From the NCBI GenBank assembly GCA_013396635.1, contig WBMW01004879.1, forward strand, positions 63,491 through 127,490: a DNA stretch of 64,000 nucleotides, in the 5' to 3' direction. Source of the stretch: Penelope pileata. Its lineage: Eukaryota; Chordata; Aves; Galliformes; Cracidae. Under the pieces are notes generated by a model. The model worked only from the letters and a program-made list of their open reading frames with translations. It was not told where the DNA came from and did no database searches. A program made the translations under genes and the position numbers. Positions 48,601 through 55,340 of this stretch are shown one piece after another (the first letter of the stretch is position 1; each line of letters starts with the position of its first letter).

Positions 48601-51025
48601 AAACCTCCTACTTTGTCCTGCTATAACTCTGTCCTCGAATTTGCAACACCAAACAGCCCCTGACAAAAGCATTGTACCCAGTTTCTGCTCCAGTGTGCGG
48701 ACTTTGTGAATTCAGTTTCTTGCAGTGCCAATTTTAAAGATGTATTAGTGCACCTGCAATATGCATAAAGATGTATTAAGATGTGTTGCTGTTTTCTTCA
48801 CTGAAAAAGCAGTGTTGGTCACCTGTGATGACGTACTAACCCATCCCTCTTCTGAAGTAAAAGCATTTGATAACTTTATTGTGTTTAATGACTGTCTTCT
48901 AATCCACTTCCTAAGTTATATCATACTTATTTTGTTTTTAATTACTGCAGCGTGTTTTTATAATTTCTTGCAAGTTCTGAGTCAAAAAAAATTCTACTTT
49001 CATTTAGAATTTAGATTTAACAGACTTGGTTCAATTCCTTCCCTTATGCAATTTTGTCCATCCTAATTCCCACCGTGTGTTCTCCCTTTGAATATGTAAT
49101 CTGATTGGCAAATAACATTTTTGCATATTTGTGTTCAACAGAAAGGAAAAATCAACAACAGAGTTCACTACCAGCTTTGCACTTTGGATATCAGAAACTA
49201 ATTATCAGCTGACCCCAATTAAAATAGAAAGCACATACGGAGCAAACAAAACACAGACTGTAAATACAAATTCTTAAGCGGATCTGAGTGATAAACTCTG
49301 GTCTCTGATACGGAACAAGGAAGTTCTGCGGGAGTTAAGCAGCACATCTATTTAGGGGGACAGAATGGTCCTTCAACTTGCAAAATACATTTTTCATATT
49401 TTTTCCTGCAACTTCAGGCTAGGAATGAGATGGCGTGGAGGGGGAGTGGAACATAAACTTACTGATAAATCTGGGAGAAGCACTTCCAAGGAAAAGAACT
49501 GCTGCCCTCTCCTTCCTTCCTTTCTCTCCCTCCTCCCTATCTTGGTAACCTCAACTTCCCAGAATGTGATTTTTTTTATTATTATTATTCTGTAATACAC
49601 TGGGAGTAATAATCGGGATTGAGTCCAAGTTCCTTTGTTTATAAAATACTCTGAAATGCAGGAAATAACTCCTCAGCTGATGCAGATTTAGAGCATTTCT
49701 TGTGTTATAAAGATGATGGCTAGCTTCCTGAACAGTTTGCTGTCCTACTGTGCTGCTTCCTACAAGGAAAACTGACATCACAGTGGTTTTCTAACGAATA
49801 TTCCCGAGTTCTTAAAGCTATTATTACCTCTTTAATTTTTTTTTTTTTAAATGTGGATTCTTTAGAATGCCAGTTAACATGGCATTTCTTCATTCTAAAT
49901 GTTTCTAGATTCAAGGACACAGTGTATGAAATCCTCATGCTTCTGAAAGGAAATACTCTGCCATGGGCTTCAATGCCCAAAGACGTTGACCAAGCACAGA
50001 AACTCACAGCATATATTATACATTTAAAAATCCTGCAACATTTCAAAATGAGTTGTTTACCTTTTACTTCCAGTTTGTCACCAGTGACTTCAGCTTTCAG
50101 ATAAATCCTTCCTCTTTTCTCAGTGTGATCCATGCCACAGAGGCTCGGGACGTTTATTACGCATTGCTTATGCACATTCATATCACAAGCTGTGGGTATA
50201 AAAATGTTTCAGACAGGTATGAAAAACTAATAATATGATTACACAGCGAACACTGAGCACAGTGGAAGTTAAGACTACCATGTCTAACTGCTGGCAAGAC
50301 TTGTGGATTGCAGCTGAATGTTTTTTGACTGACCAACATGGCTAGTTTCCAATGTGAAATACTTTTGGTGGACAGTGAATGAAACATTGAATAAAATAAT
50401 CTACTTCAGACACCTAAATATAGTAATGAAGTGCAAGAAAAAAAGTGAAAACAGAATAAAGACTTGCTGGGAATAAAACTGAGAAAACAGAGCACTCCTG
50501 CCAGCAGCAGCGGTGGAGTTAGGTTTACATCAATTATTAGATTTTTTAGGTGGAGACTTCCAGGACAAATGACATGTGAGGAAAATATTGGACCTTGGCT
50601 ACCAAGTGAACTGAAATGTCAGTTTTCAACAGTGTATTCATTCACCCACACCAGAAAGAGGTTTCATCAAAAGCAACATAGCAAATGCACTTTGCACTCA
50701 TATCAAAGTCCATACAGCACATTCTCAGCAACAGAAGTGGTTTCCATTAGTTTATTATTATTCTAATGAAATATCCACTTGAAATACAACAGTTCTATAA
50801 ATAGCTGACATTTGAAATGGCATTTTCCATAGAAAAGAAATAAGAAGTTGTTATGCAGTGTTTCCACTTAATTTTTAAAATACCCTTTGGTAACAAAGCA
50901 AAACTTAACTTACTGTCGCATTTCATCCCTTGGTGTAGAAGCCCATAAAGAAGTGACCCACAGTGGTCACAGAAGGTTGGGCTCCCATATGTGTGAATCT
51001 TAAATTTGTGCTTGCTTCTGGGATC
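3495..51025 (-). CDS. PRKCA: PRKCA, protein kinase C alpha, exons 4-17 (5' partial, whole-gene entry)
   Basis: Calcium- and diacylglycerol-activated Ser/Thr kinase of the AGC family, which moves from cytosol to plasma membrane on activation. Coding segments, in transcription order: 51025-50914, 50189-50061, 41129-40973, 40881-40747, 40054-39958, 24297-24154, 23418-23245, 20476-20385, 18827-18765, 18255-18117, 12104-12024, 10631-10524, 8126-7986, 3659-3495. They total 1737 nt and splice in frame without any internal stop. Every intron lying wholly in the window starts GT and ends AG. The alpha isoform, rather than beta or gamma, is supported by the C2 sequence, the kinase stretch GKGSFGKVMLADRKGTEE and the V5 tail. 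Exons 1-3 (about 96 residues) are outside the window. Catalytic, calcium-binding and zinc-binding residues that I could check are all intact, so I infer a functional gene. Confidence 0.97.
3660..7985 (-). other. PRKCA intron 16 (4.3 kb)
   Basis: A phase-0 intron between the kinase core and the V5 tail, donor gtgagt and acceptor tttcttgcag. A pyrimidine-rich 13-bp direct duplication lies at about 3773-3801, some 110 bp upstream of the acceptor. No alternative V5 exon of the kind used by PRKCB (beta I and beta II tails) was recognised. Nothing else is supported. Confidence 0.85.
7986..8126 (-). CDS. PRKCA: PRKCA exon 16: end of the kinase core
   Basis: Encodes L574-V620: LMTKHPAKRLGCGLEGERD then IREHAFFRRIDWEKLENR and EIQPPFKPKV. 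The Arg of KRLG is the conserved C-lobe arginine of AGC kinases. Differences from human include L for P in GCGLEGE and I for V in RDIRE. Phase 0, acceptor ggtag, donor GTG|gtgagt, 141 nt. The frame stays open for 37 codons past the donor, ending at 7875. Confidence 0.97.
8127..10523 (-). other. PRKCA intron 15 (2.4 kb)
   Basis: A phase-0 intron, donor gtgaga and acceptor tagctag-like (ending gtag before CTA ATG). I see no repeat or gene in it. Confidence 0.8.
10524..10631 (-). CDS. PRKCA: PRKCA exon 15: kinase C-lobe
   Basis: Encodes P538-G573: PPFDGEDEDELFQSIMEHN followed by VSYPKSLSKEAVSICKG. The acidic cluster GEDEDE and the rest match mammalian PKC alpha, apart from Ile or Val variation before CKG. 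Phase 0, acceptor taacag, donor GGG|gtgaga, 108 nt. Confidence 0.97.
10632..12023 (-). other. PRKCA intron 14 (1.4 kb)
   Basis: A phase-0 intron, donor gtaaga and acceptor ttttaacag. It holds a possible ancient CR1-like fragment (10697-10795) close to the acceptor. I see nothing else. Confidence 0.85.
10697..10795. repeat. Possible ancient CR1/L3-like LINE fragment
   Basis: The stretch around atactgggtcaggt, followed by tccagcccagcaactt, resembles the old CR1-related repeats of amniotes that carry a 'tgggtcagaccaaaggtcca-tctagccca' core. It is diverged and short, and I recognised it from memory rather than by alignment. Confidence 0.35.
12024..12104 (-). CDS. PRKCA: PRKCA exon 14: kinase C-lobe, DWW helix
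   Basis: Encodes I511-Q537: IIAYQPYAKSVDWWAYG then VLLYEMLAGQ. The DWW segment is the buried helix typical of AGC kinases. Residue 518 is Ala (codon GCG) where human has Gly in PYGKS; the flanking residues are unchanged. Phase 0 at both ends, acceptor acag, donor CAG|gtaaga, 81 nt. Confidence 0.97.
12105..18116 (-). other. PRKCA intron 13 (6.0 kb)
   Basis: A phase-0 intron after the APE motif, donor gtaaat and acceptor atacag. It has a short direct duplication with a period near 30 bp (about 13340-13392) and a 12-13 bp direct repeat at about 13532-13557. No exon, RNA gene or interspersed repeat is recognisable. Confidence 0.85.
18117..18255 (-). CDS. PRKCA: PRKCA exon 13: catalytic and activation loops
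   Basis: Encodes the last base of R464 and D465-E510. It contains the catalytic loop RDLKLDN with proton acceptor D465 (human D463), the DFG magnesium-binding Asp D483, the activation-loop Thr T499 in TTRTFCGTPDY (phosphorylated by PDK1; human T497), and APE. The change M to L in EHMLDG is the only difference from human that I noted. A GTG-led open frame continuing upstream is intronic. Acceptor catag, donor GAG|gtaaat, 139 nt. Confidence 0.98.
18256..18764 (-). other. PRKCA intron 12 (509 bp)
   Basis: A phase-2 intron splitting the catalytic-loop Arg codon (AG|A), donor gtgagt and acceptor ttcatag. A G/C-rich patch is present around 18340-18400. I see no other element. Confidence 0.85.
18765..18827 (-). 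CDS. PRKCA: PRKCA exon 12: kinase C-lobe helix
   Basis: At 63 nt this is the shortest coding exon in the window. It encodes the last base of V443, F444-Y463 and two bases of R464: FYAAEISIGLFFLHNRGIIY. The helix leads directly to the catalytic loop, whose first Arg codon is split by the next intron. N458 replaces the Lys of human. Acceptor cacacag, donor AG|gtgagt. Confidence 0.96.
18828..20384 (-). other. PRKCA intron 11 (1.6 kb)
   Basis: A phase-2 intron with donor gtgagt and acceptor ccacacag. AT-rich, with no repeat or RNA gene that I can recognise. Confidence 0.85.
20385..20476 (-). CDS. PRKCA: PRKCA exon 11: kinase hinge region
   Basis: Encodes D413-A442 and two bases of V443. DRLYFVMEYVNGGDLMYHIQ contains the gatekeeper and hinge (VMEYV) that link the two kinase lobes and hold the adenine of ATP. 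QVGKFKEPQAV starts the C-lobe. It is nearly identical to mammalian PKC alpha. Acceptor ctag, donor GT|gtgagt, 92 nt. Confidence 0.97.
20477..23244 (-). other. PRKCA intron 10 (2.8 kb)
   Basis: A phase-0 intron, donor gtacgt and acceptor tcctag. AT-rich, with a short (TA)n tract at 20841-20853. I see no other supported feature. Confidence 0.85.
20841..20853. repeat. Short (TA)n tract
   Basis: About six TA dinucleotides in intron 10. Confidence 0.85.
23245..23418 (-). CDS. PRKCA: PRKCA exon 10: kinase N-lobe
   Basis: Encodes V355-V412. VMLADRKGTEELYAIKILKK carries the ATP-anchoring lysine K370 (human K368) in AIK. VIQDDDVECTMVEKRVLAL is the C-helix region, where the glutamate of CTMVEKR pairs with that lysine. 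QDKPPFLTQLHSCFQTV follows; human has LDKPPF. Phase 0 at both ends, acceptor gtgcag, donor GTT|gtacgt, 174 nt. Confidence 0.97.
23419..24153 (-). other. PRKCA intron 9 (735 bp)
   Basis: A phase-0 intron that falls immediately after the glycine-rich loop, donor gtaaga and acceptor tttgtgcag. I see nothing else in it. Confidence 0.85.
24154..24297 (-). CDS. PRKCA: PRKCA exon 9: V3 hinge and start of the kinase domain
   Basis: Encodes K307-K354 in phase 0 at both ends. It begins KAKLGPAGNKVITPSEDR, the hinge that is cut by calpain in family members. It then runs NSSVPSNNLDRVKLTDF, where human has KQPSNNLDRVKLTDF, so this copy is two residues longer. The kinase domain begins at about FNFLMVLGKGSFGK, whose GKGSFG is the glycine-rich ATP loop (consensus GxGxxG). 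Acceptor ttcttcag, donor AAG|gtaaga, 144 nt. Confidence 0.96.
25921..25958. repeat. A-rich tract
   Basis: Two runs of A separated by tttt, followed by caacaacac and another A run, in intron 8. It could be the degraded tail of an old retro-insertion, but no body is recognisable. Confidence 0.75.
26652..26666. repeat. Poly(A) run, about 15 bp
   Basis: Homopolymer run in intron 8. The upstream sequence matches no repeat I know. Confidence 0.85.
28356..28515. repeat. 21-bp minisatellite, about 7.6 copies
   Basis: Tandem array with unit beginning ctcatggcggcctgcagc and ending ccc or tcc. Units start at 28356, 28377, 28398, 28419, 28440, 28461, 28482 and, partially, 28503. The variants follow the order X-A-B-C-A-D-C, where A has ttcagctcc and C has tgcagcccc, giving a weak 63-bp higher-order period. 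It ends abruptly at the N at 28516. Because 21 is a multiple of three, frames stay open on both strands and produce artefactual repeat proteins. Confidence 0.95.
28516..28516. other. Ambiguous base at the end of the minisatellite
   Basis: A single N directly after the last partial 21-bp unit. It probably marks an assembly join or an array whose true length was not resolved. Confidence 0.9.
39958..40054 (-). CDS. PRKCA: PRKCA exon 8: end of C2 and start of the V3 hinge
   Basis: Encodes the last base of W274 and then Y275-E306. The core YKLLNQEEGEYYNVPIP is the end of the C2 domain. The next stretch, DADEDGNAELRQKFE, is the start of the variable hinge; human has EGDEEGNMELRQKFE. The negative charge is preserved. 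Acceptor ccacag, donor GAG|gtgagg (phase 0), 97 nt. Confidence 0.96.
40055..40746 (-). other. PRKCA intron 7 (692 bp)
   Basis: A phase-2 intron splitting the Trp codon at residue 274, donor gtaaga and acceptor ccacag. The sequence is AT-rich and I see no repeat or RNA gene in it. Confidence 0.85.
40747..40881 (-). CDS. PRKCA: PRKCA exon 7: second half of the C2 domain
   Basis: Encodes the last base of F229, K230-G273 and two bases of W274. It carries the second calcium loop, VWDWDRTTRND, with D246, D248 and D254 all present. With D187 and D193 in exon 6 this completes the five-aspartate calcium site. It continues FMGSLSFGVSELMKMPASGW. Differences from human are T234 for Ser and V244 for Ile, both conservative. 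Acceptor tttttag, donor TG|gtaaga, 135 nt. Confidence 0.97.
40882..40972 (-). other. PRKCA intron 6 (91 bp mini-intron)
   Basis: A phase-2 intron of only 91 bp between the two C2 exons, with donor gtaagt and acceptor ctttttag. It is close to the shortest size commonly spliced in vertebrates. The frame is preserved across it (ACA TT|C AAA). Confidence 0.93.
40973..41129 (-). CDS. PRKCA: PRKCA exon 6: first half of the C2 domain
   Basis: Encodes the end of V177, then R178-T228 and two bases of F229. C2 binds calcium and anionic phospholipid, chiefly phosphatidylserine and PIP2, at the membrane. The first calcium loop is intact, with D187 and D193 in MDPNGLSDPY. The lysine-rich strand KLKLIPDPKNESKQKTKT follows and is the family's PIP2-binding face. 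The end reads NPHWDESFT, where human has NPQWNESFT, so a Q to H and an N to D change sit in a conserved strand. Acceptor gacag, donor TT|gtaagt, 157 nt. Confidence 0.96.
47308..47321. repeat. Poly(A) run, about 14 bp
   Basis: Homopolymer run in intron 5, about 400 bp from the 54-bp minisatellite. Confidence 0.85.
47739..47948. repeat. 54-bp minisatellite, about 3-4 copies
   Basis: The motif gcagccctggagaggccc recurs at 47822 and 47876 and, partially, at 47930, exactly 54 bp apart. A diverged, longer first unit begins near 47742. The units contain catggtggagcaggcc and ctgagcaacctccacaagc. The period is 18 codons, so an open frame (repeating ERPMVEQ..HAEQ..PQAAL on the plus strand) is maintained, but nothing suggests a real gene. 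It is much more GC-rich than the surrounding intron. Confidence 0.9.
48410..48570 (-). mobile_element. CR1 LINE 3' fragment
   Basis: The plus strand reads tagttcagctggaaggg, acctacaaatatcatcagtc, caactgcctgaccacttcag and ggctaatcaaaagttgg. This is the reverse complement of the familiar CR1 3' end, including a degraded tagaatag terminal repeat at the lower-coordinate end. The element is therefore in the same orientation as PRKCA. It is a short, non-coding remnant. Confidence 0.8.
50061..50189 (-). CDS. PRKCA: PRKCA exon 5: end of C1B, start of C2
   Basis: Encodes the rest of codon 134 to K176 plus one base of V177. It starts CDMNVHKQCVINVPSLCG and completes the C1B zinc ligands C135, H140, C143 and C151, giving the spacing H-x12-C-x2-C-x13-C-x2-C-x4-H-x2-C-x7-C. 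The linker GMDHTEKRGRIYLKAEV leads into the first C2 strand. The segment TGDKLEVKV replaces ADEKLHVTV of human. Acceptor cccacag, donor G|gtaaac, 129 nt. Confidence 0.96.
50190..50913 (-). other. PRKCA intron 4 (724 bp)
   Basis: A short phase-1 intron separating the two halves of C1B, with a gtaagt donor and a cccacag acceptor. An A-rich stretch lies near 50400-50470. I see no repeat, RNA gene or further exon in it. Confidence 0.85.
50914..51025 (-). CDS. PRKCA: PRKCA exon 4: first part of the C1B domain
   Basis: Encodes residues 97-133 plus the first base of codon 134, starting DPRSKHKFKIHTYG. This is the first half of C1B, the second cysteine-rich zinc finger that binds diacylglycerol or phorbol ester. 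Visible ligands are H102, C115, C118 and C132. The acceptor is ctttag and the donor is A|gtaagt, phase 1. Length is 112 nt. The stretch GLLHQGM differs from the human GLIHQGM by one conservative change. It is the most 5' coding exon in the window. Confidence 0.96.
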
Positions 51026-54000
51026 CTAAAGGAAAAACAAAAGTGGATTCTCACGTCAAAAGAAGTAAGATTGGTGTACCTTTAATATATTACTGCAAAT
51101 ACTCCAAAACCCTCTGCAACCCACACTACAAAAAATATACACCAGCATAGATCTTACTCATAACCCTCATAAAAATGCTGGTGTTTTGGCCACAGTTTCA
51201 GCACTCAGTTCCTATTTTCCTTTTGCTTTGGTTTTGTCAGAAAGAATATGTCAGTTTAGTGAGCACAGGCTTGTTCCTATGATTCATCTACATTAAAACT
51301 TCCATTTAGTGACTGTACATAAACATAAAACACAGTGACAGCATTCCTCCTGTGGCTGGACTGTCGTATATTGTCTGTTTATTTACGATTTATCATCATC
51401 ACTCTGAAATGACCACACAAAATACAGCAGAAAAGCCACAGTTTGTTAAGGGGCTAATCTGAAATGCAGGAAAATGACTGTAAAACCAGGCTGTTAAAGA
51501 TGGGATCGTCTTGAAAAGCTGCACATTTATCATCTGCATTATTGGAAATGAAAGTGAACAAATTCTAACTTGGCTCATAGTAAATATTTTACAGAGACTG
51601 CTATTCCTGTCTGATTTTCCAGCAGATAAATTTATAGTGAGAACATTTTAAGGCCACCAGCAGCTTGGAAATGGTTTCTAATTTGGGACCAGTGAAATGG
51701 AATACACCCAAATCCCTTAAAAACAAACACTGTGGATAGGTCCGAATGCATTCGCTGTTCCTCCAAGGGAAGAGATCCCCTCCAGAGAACTGAGAGCATT
51801 TGTATGAAAGGCAGAAATCACAGCTTCAATCTCTCACCCACCTGGGGCTCATTCTGCACATACACGGGTACAGAACCTCACATGCAGGCAGCTAGCACAG
51901 CCTGTGCCCAGCACCTGAAGAAGTGCATTGCCAAAACACACAATGCAAGAGTCCTGTATGTTCTGTGCACCTCACGTATATTTGGATATTCTTCAGGACT
52001 GCTTCCAGCCCCAACTACATGCTTTAACACAGATTTGGGAAGCACAATTTATCTCTGCATTTCAGTCAAAACTGTCACTGCACAATTTTCATCAGAAGCT
52101 GAAAAGAGCTGCAGTTCTTCTTCATTGGAAAAAAATACATTGAGGTTTGAAATCAATTTTTTGCCAGCATTCTTTTTTCTTTCAGATTTTCAGTCTCATA
52201 CTTTGGCAGGGAATGGAAATTATAAGGTCCCAGGTCTTTCACACATTAAAACATCCTTAACAAATACAACTGCAAAATGAAGGCTCAAAAAGTTTTCTTC
52301 TGTTTACAGTTTATATTGGTATTAATATATATAGCTCTATGCTAGATAAGAATTATTAACTTATCAAAAATAAACTAAGTTATCAACTTGCATTTACCAA
52401 TAAAAGCTTTCAAGAAACTTGCTAACTCTTACTTCAAAAACATAAGATTCTGCTGCAAGTGCTTTCTCAAGAAATCTGGCATTCCTGACAGTAATTTTAT
52501 TGAAAATATGGCTATGAAAAGGCAAAATCTTGCCTTCAAAATGTAATAGTTTGCCATGCTATACTTTGTGAAGGTTTTTTGTGTGCTTGTTTTAGAAAGC
52601 ACTTTTTGTGCAATTTTTTCCTGTACTGATTCTAAGCTCTGGTATGAATCTGTAGGCAGTAGTTTTCATTGAACTCGCAGAAAATAGCCATTATCCAGGA
52701 TAATCAGCACGGCCTTTCCATCAAGAACTCAAATTGACACTGTAGTTCAATAGTTCCGTTTATTACACAGCCTGAGATATGAAATGCAAACTGCTAACAA
52801 CTATATTTATTTTGTAAACACAGCTAACCTAAATGGAATGACATTCAAAATCCTCCAGAGAACATCTGTTTCAGTATTTATTAAAGATATAGCCAATGGG
52901 TGTGGGGTCATGGGAACCCTGCTTCAGTAAATGGTTATCTGATGACCTGACTCTGACTATATATATATGCCTACCAAACAATTGAAAGCACGTTTTCAAA
53001 GTTAATTCTGCCCTAATTTTGTGTCTGCAAACAAAACTTGTTGGGAACTTGTTGCCTTATGACCATACACACACATTATTTTGGTAAGCACATCTGTTGC
53101 TAAGAAGGACAAAAAACACAGCTTCTAAGAATGACACTGAATAAGCAGATTTTTACAGTTGTGTTTAACATCTGACGTAAGTGGTATTTATGAGCATAAC
53201 GTAATGATACAGAGGGGAAAGAACTACGGGAAATCATTGCAGTGATGTCCCATAAACACATGGAACCTGTGCATTATACTGAAATTAAATAACAAGCAGT
53301 GCCAAATAATTCCATACCCGTCAATGGAAACACATGGTAATTGAGTATAGCAGAGGTGTGTGTGGCTTAAATATGTTGTGACATTTAAGGACAACCATAC
53401 CACACCCAGTGCAGAGCGGTGCCACACCAGCAAAGGCCACTCCAGCTCAGAGCTGGACATGAACTGCAAAGCACTGTAAGGAGCAGGGAAATAAAAGCCA
53501 CATGTATAGATAAATCCAGAGGGATCACACCAAGTTGGTCACGCAGGAGTTAATATACAAAATTTGAATAATCATTTGCTTTGCATATTAAATATCAGTT
53601 TTCTATCCATGTGTGAAAATATCTATTGCGTGATGCTTAAAATGAACAGTCAATATGCATTGTAGGGGTGTATATATCTGTGTTTTTAAGAGCAGCAAGT
53701 ACATTCTGACTATTGTAATTTGTTACTCTATACACATACATGAAGTCACCTCCTCCATGCACAGCATAGAAAGTTAAAAGAAAAAGCTGAACCAAAACTG
53801 CTGCTGAAATGGAAACTTCACATGGAGGAAATCCAACTAGTTAAATCTCTTTAATAGAAGTAAACAGTAAAACATCCGAAGTATTTAGAAGGCTTACAAA
53901 TAAGGGAGCAAATTCTCCATCAGTATTTAATCTTATTTTGTTTCAATCCCATGCATTTGCTTTACATTCGGTAAAGTTAAGAATACAAAATGATTATTTT

Positions 54001-54494
54001 GCAAGCAAATCTGAGAATGAATAGAGAAAGCTTGGAGGTGTCTCTACACCCACCACAGATGATAAATCTGCTCGTTATTCCCTCTATTAACACAAGCTTC
54101 TCATGCCTATAGGTTACACTTCAATTGTAAGTAACAGCATTAGCAATAATTATTATTTTACCATTACTGTTTGCTTGCTTCTATTATTAAGTGCAATTAA
54201 CTTATTAATTTTTAATACTGCTTAATACTTCCCAATGTTAAATATGCATTAAGTGCATAACTGAGGAAACAACACTGTTTTTTGTCAGTTCTGTTCAGCC
54301 AGAGGTAAGCTCCTGTAGATTTTTTTCAAATATCCCCTTTTAATCAATGTAAACTTTCAATAATTCCCAAAGCATTGCTGGCAGTCATATTTCATAGTAA
54401 ACACAGGGAGCCAAGCCAGGATATGACAGATGAACTGCCAAATAATGGCTGCTATTTGCAAGAGAATTGAACTTTGCACTAAACTTGGCGTAGA

Positions 54495-55340
54495 TTAATT
54501 GAGAAACTCCAAAGGGAAAACCCACTTCTGTTTCCAAAATCCATCAAAATTATGAAAGGGGAAAGTGGCAATTGGGAAAGCATTACCACTGCATTTGTTA
54601 AGCAGTGATGAATGATAAGCTATATTAAAATTCCTGTTATTCTCATGCTGAAAAGTGAATTCTCTGCTTTTATTACTGCAATTCCAACTTTTTGTACGTA
54701 GAATTGGATGCATTATAATTACGTTGGAAAGGAAACTCTGGGAAATCAGCTTAAATATTTCCCTTTGAAGTTGCTCTAAACTGGCAGAAGCCAACCAGCG
54801 TTGTGTGAGCCGATGGCAGCACGACACGCGAGTGTCAGAGCCCGCGATGGCATGTGTGGGCGGCAAACCCCTGTAAAGATGAATTGGGATTTGGCATATA
54901 CATCCCACAGAGCCCTGAAAAATCAAAATTCTTCTCATCAGCCTCAAAGCTAAGGCATGCCTCCAGAGAGGCAGGCACACATGGCGATGTGCTGTACACA
55001 GAGGTGTGCAGTGTGGGTCTACAGAAAGGAAGCCAAAATTTGAGCAGAAACCATTCCTAAACCAACACATTTGCAGGGGTGACCTCCCCAGGCAGATCCC
55101 TCTGGCCCTGCCCAGCCGGGCCCAGCTCTGCTCCCAGCTGGGCTCCTCTGGCTCCAGCAGAGGGAAGCAGAAGAGCACGGCGGCATCTCCCCGCTGCCCT
55201 CCTGCAGCAATGCCACCCGTCAGCCTTCTTCTTTTGTTTGGCAAGAATGAACCCATTGCAGCAACAGCTGAAAGCCCCCCTTGTCCCAGAAATTGTTTTT
55301 CTGGATCAAAGATGGGAGTGGGAAATAATTGAAAGCACAT
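54495..55340 (-). other. Unexplained 281-codon open reading frame in intron 3
   Basis: The longest open frame in the window apart from spliced coding sequence. It lies on the PRKCA strand and reads from an ATG at 55340 to a stop at 54495. I recognise no domain. The translation is rich in Cys, Leu, Ser and Arg, with no clear signal peptide or retroelement motif. The first half crosses a GC-rich patch (55080-55260), where stops are less likely, but the second half is AT-richer and still open. Most likely a chance frame; a lineage-specific transcript is the alternative. Not called as a gene. Confidence 0.2.

Larger units (their letters stand above)
41130..50060 (-). other. PRKCA intron 5 (8.9 kb)
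   Basis: A phase-1 intron within the C2 domain, donor gtaaac and acceptor ttgacag. It contains a 54-bp minisatellite (47739-47948), a CR1 fragment (48410-48570), a run of A (47308-47321) and an A/T tract near 49568-49590. I recognise no additional exon. Open frames here, such as those near 41793-42189, match nothing I know and look like chance. Confidence 0.85.

Noticed and set aside
51732..52280. 182-codon plus-strand open frame in intron 3
   Set aside because: No recognisable domain, Ser- and Cys-rich low-information translation, and it is antisense to PRKCA. Kept out of the gene list as probable chance.
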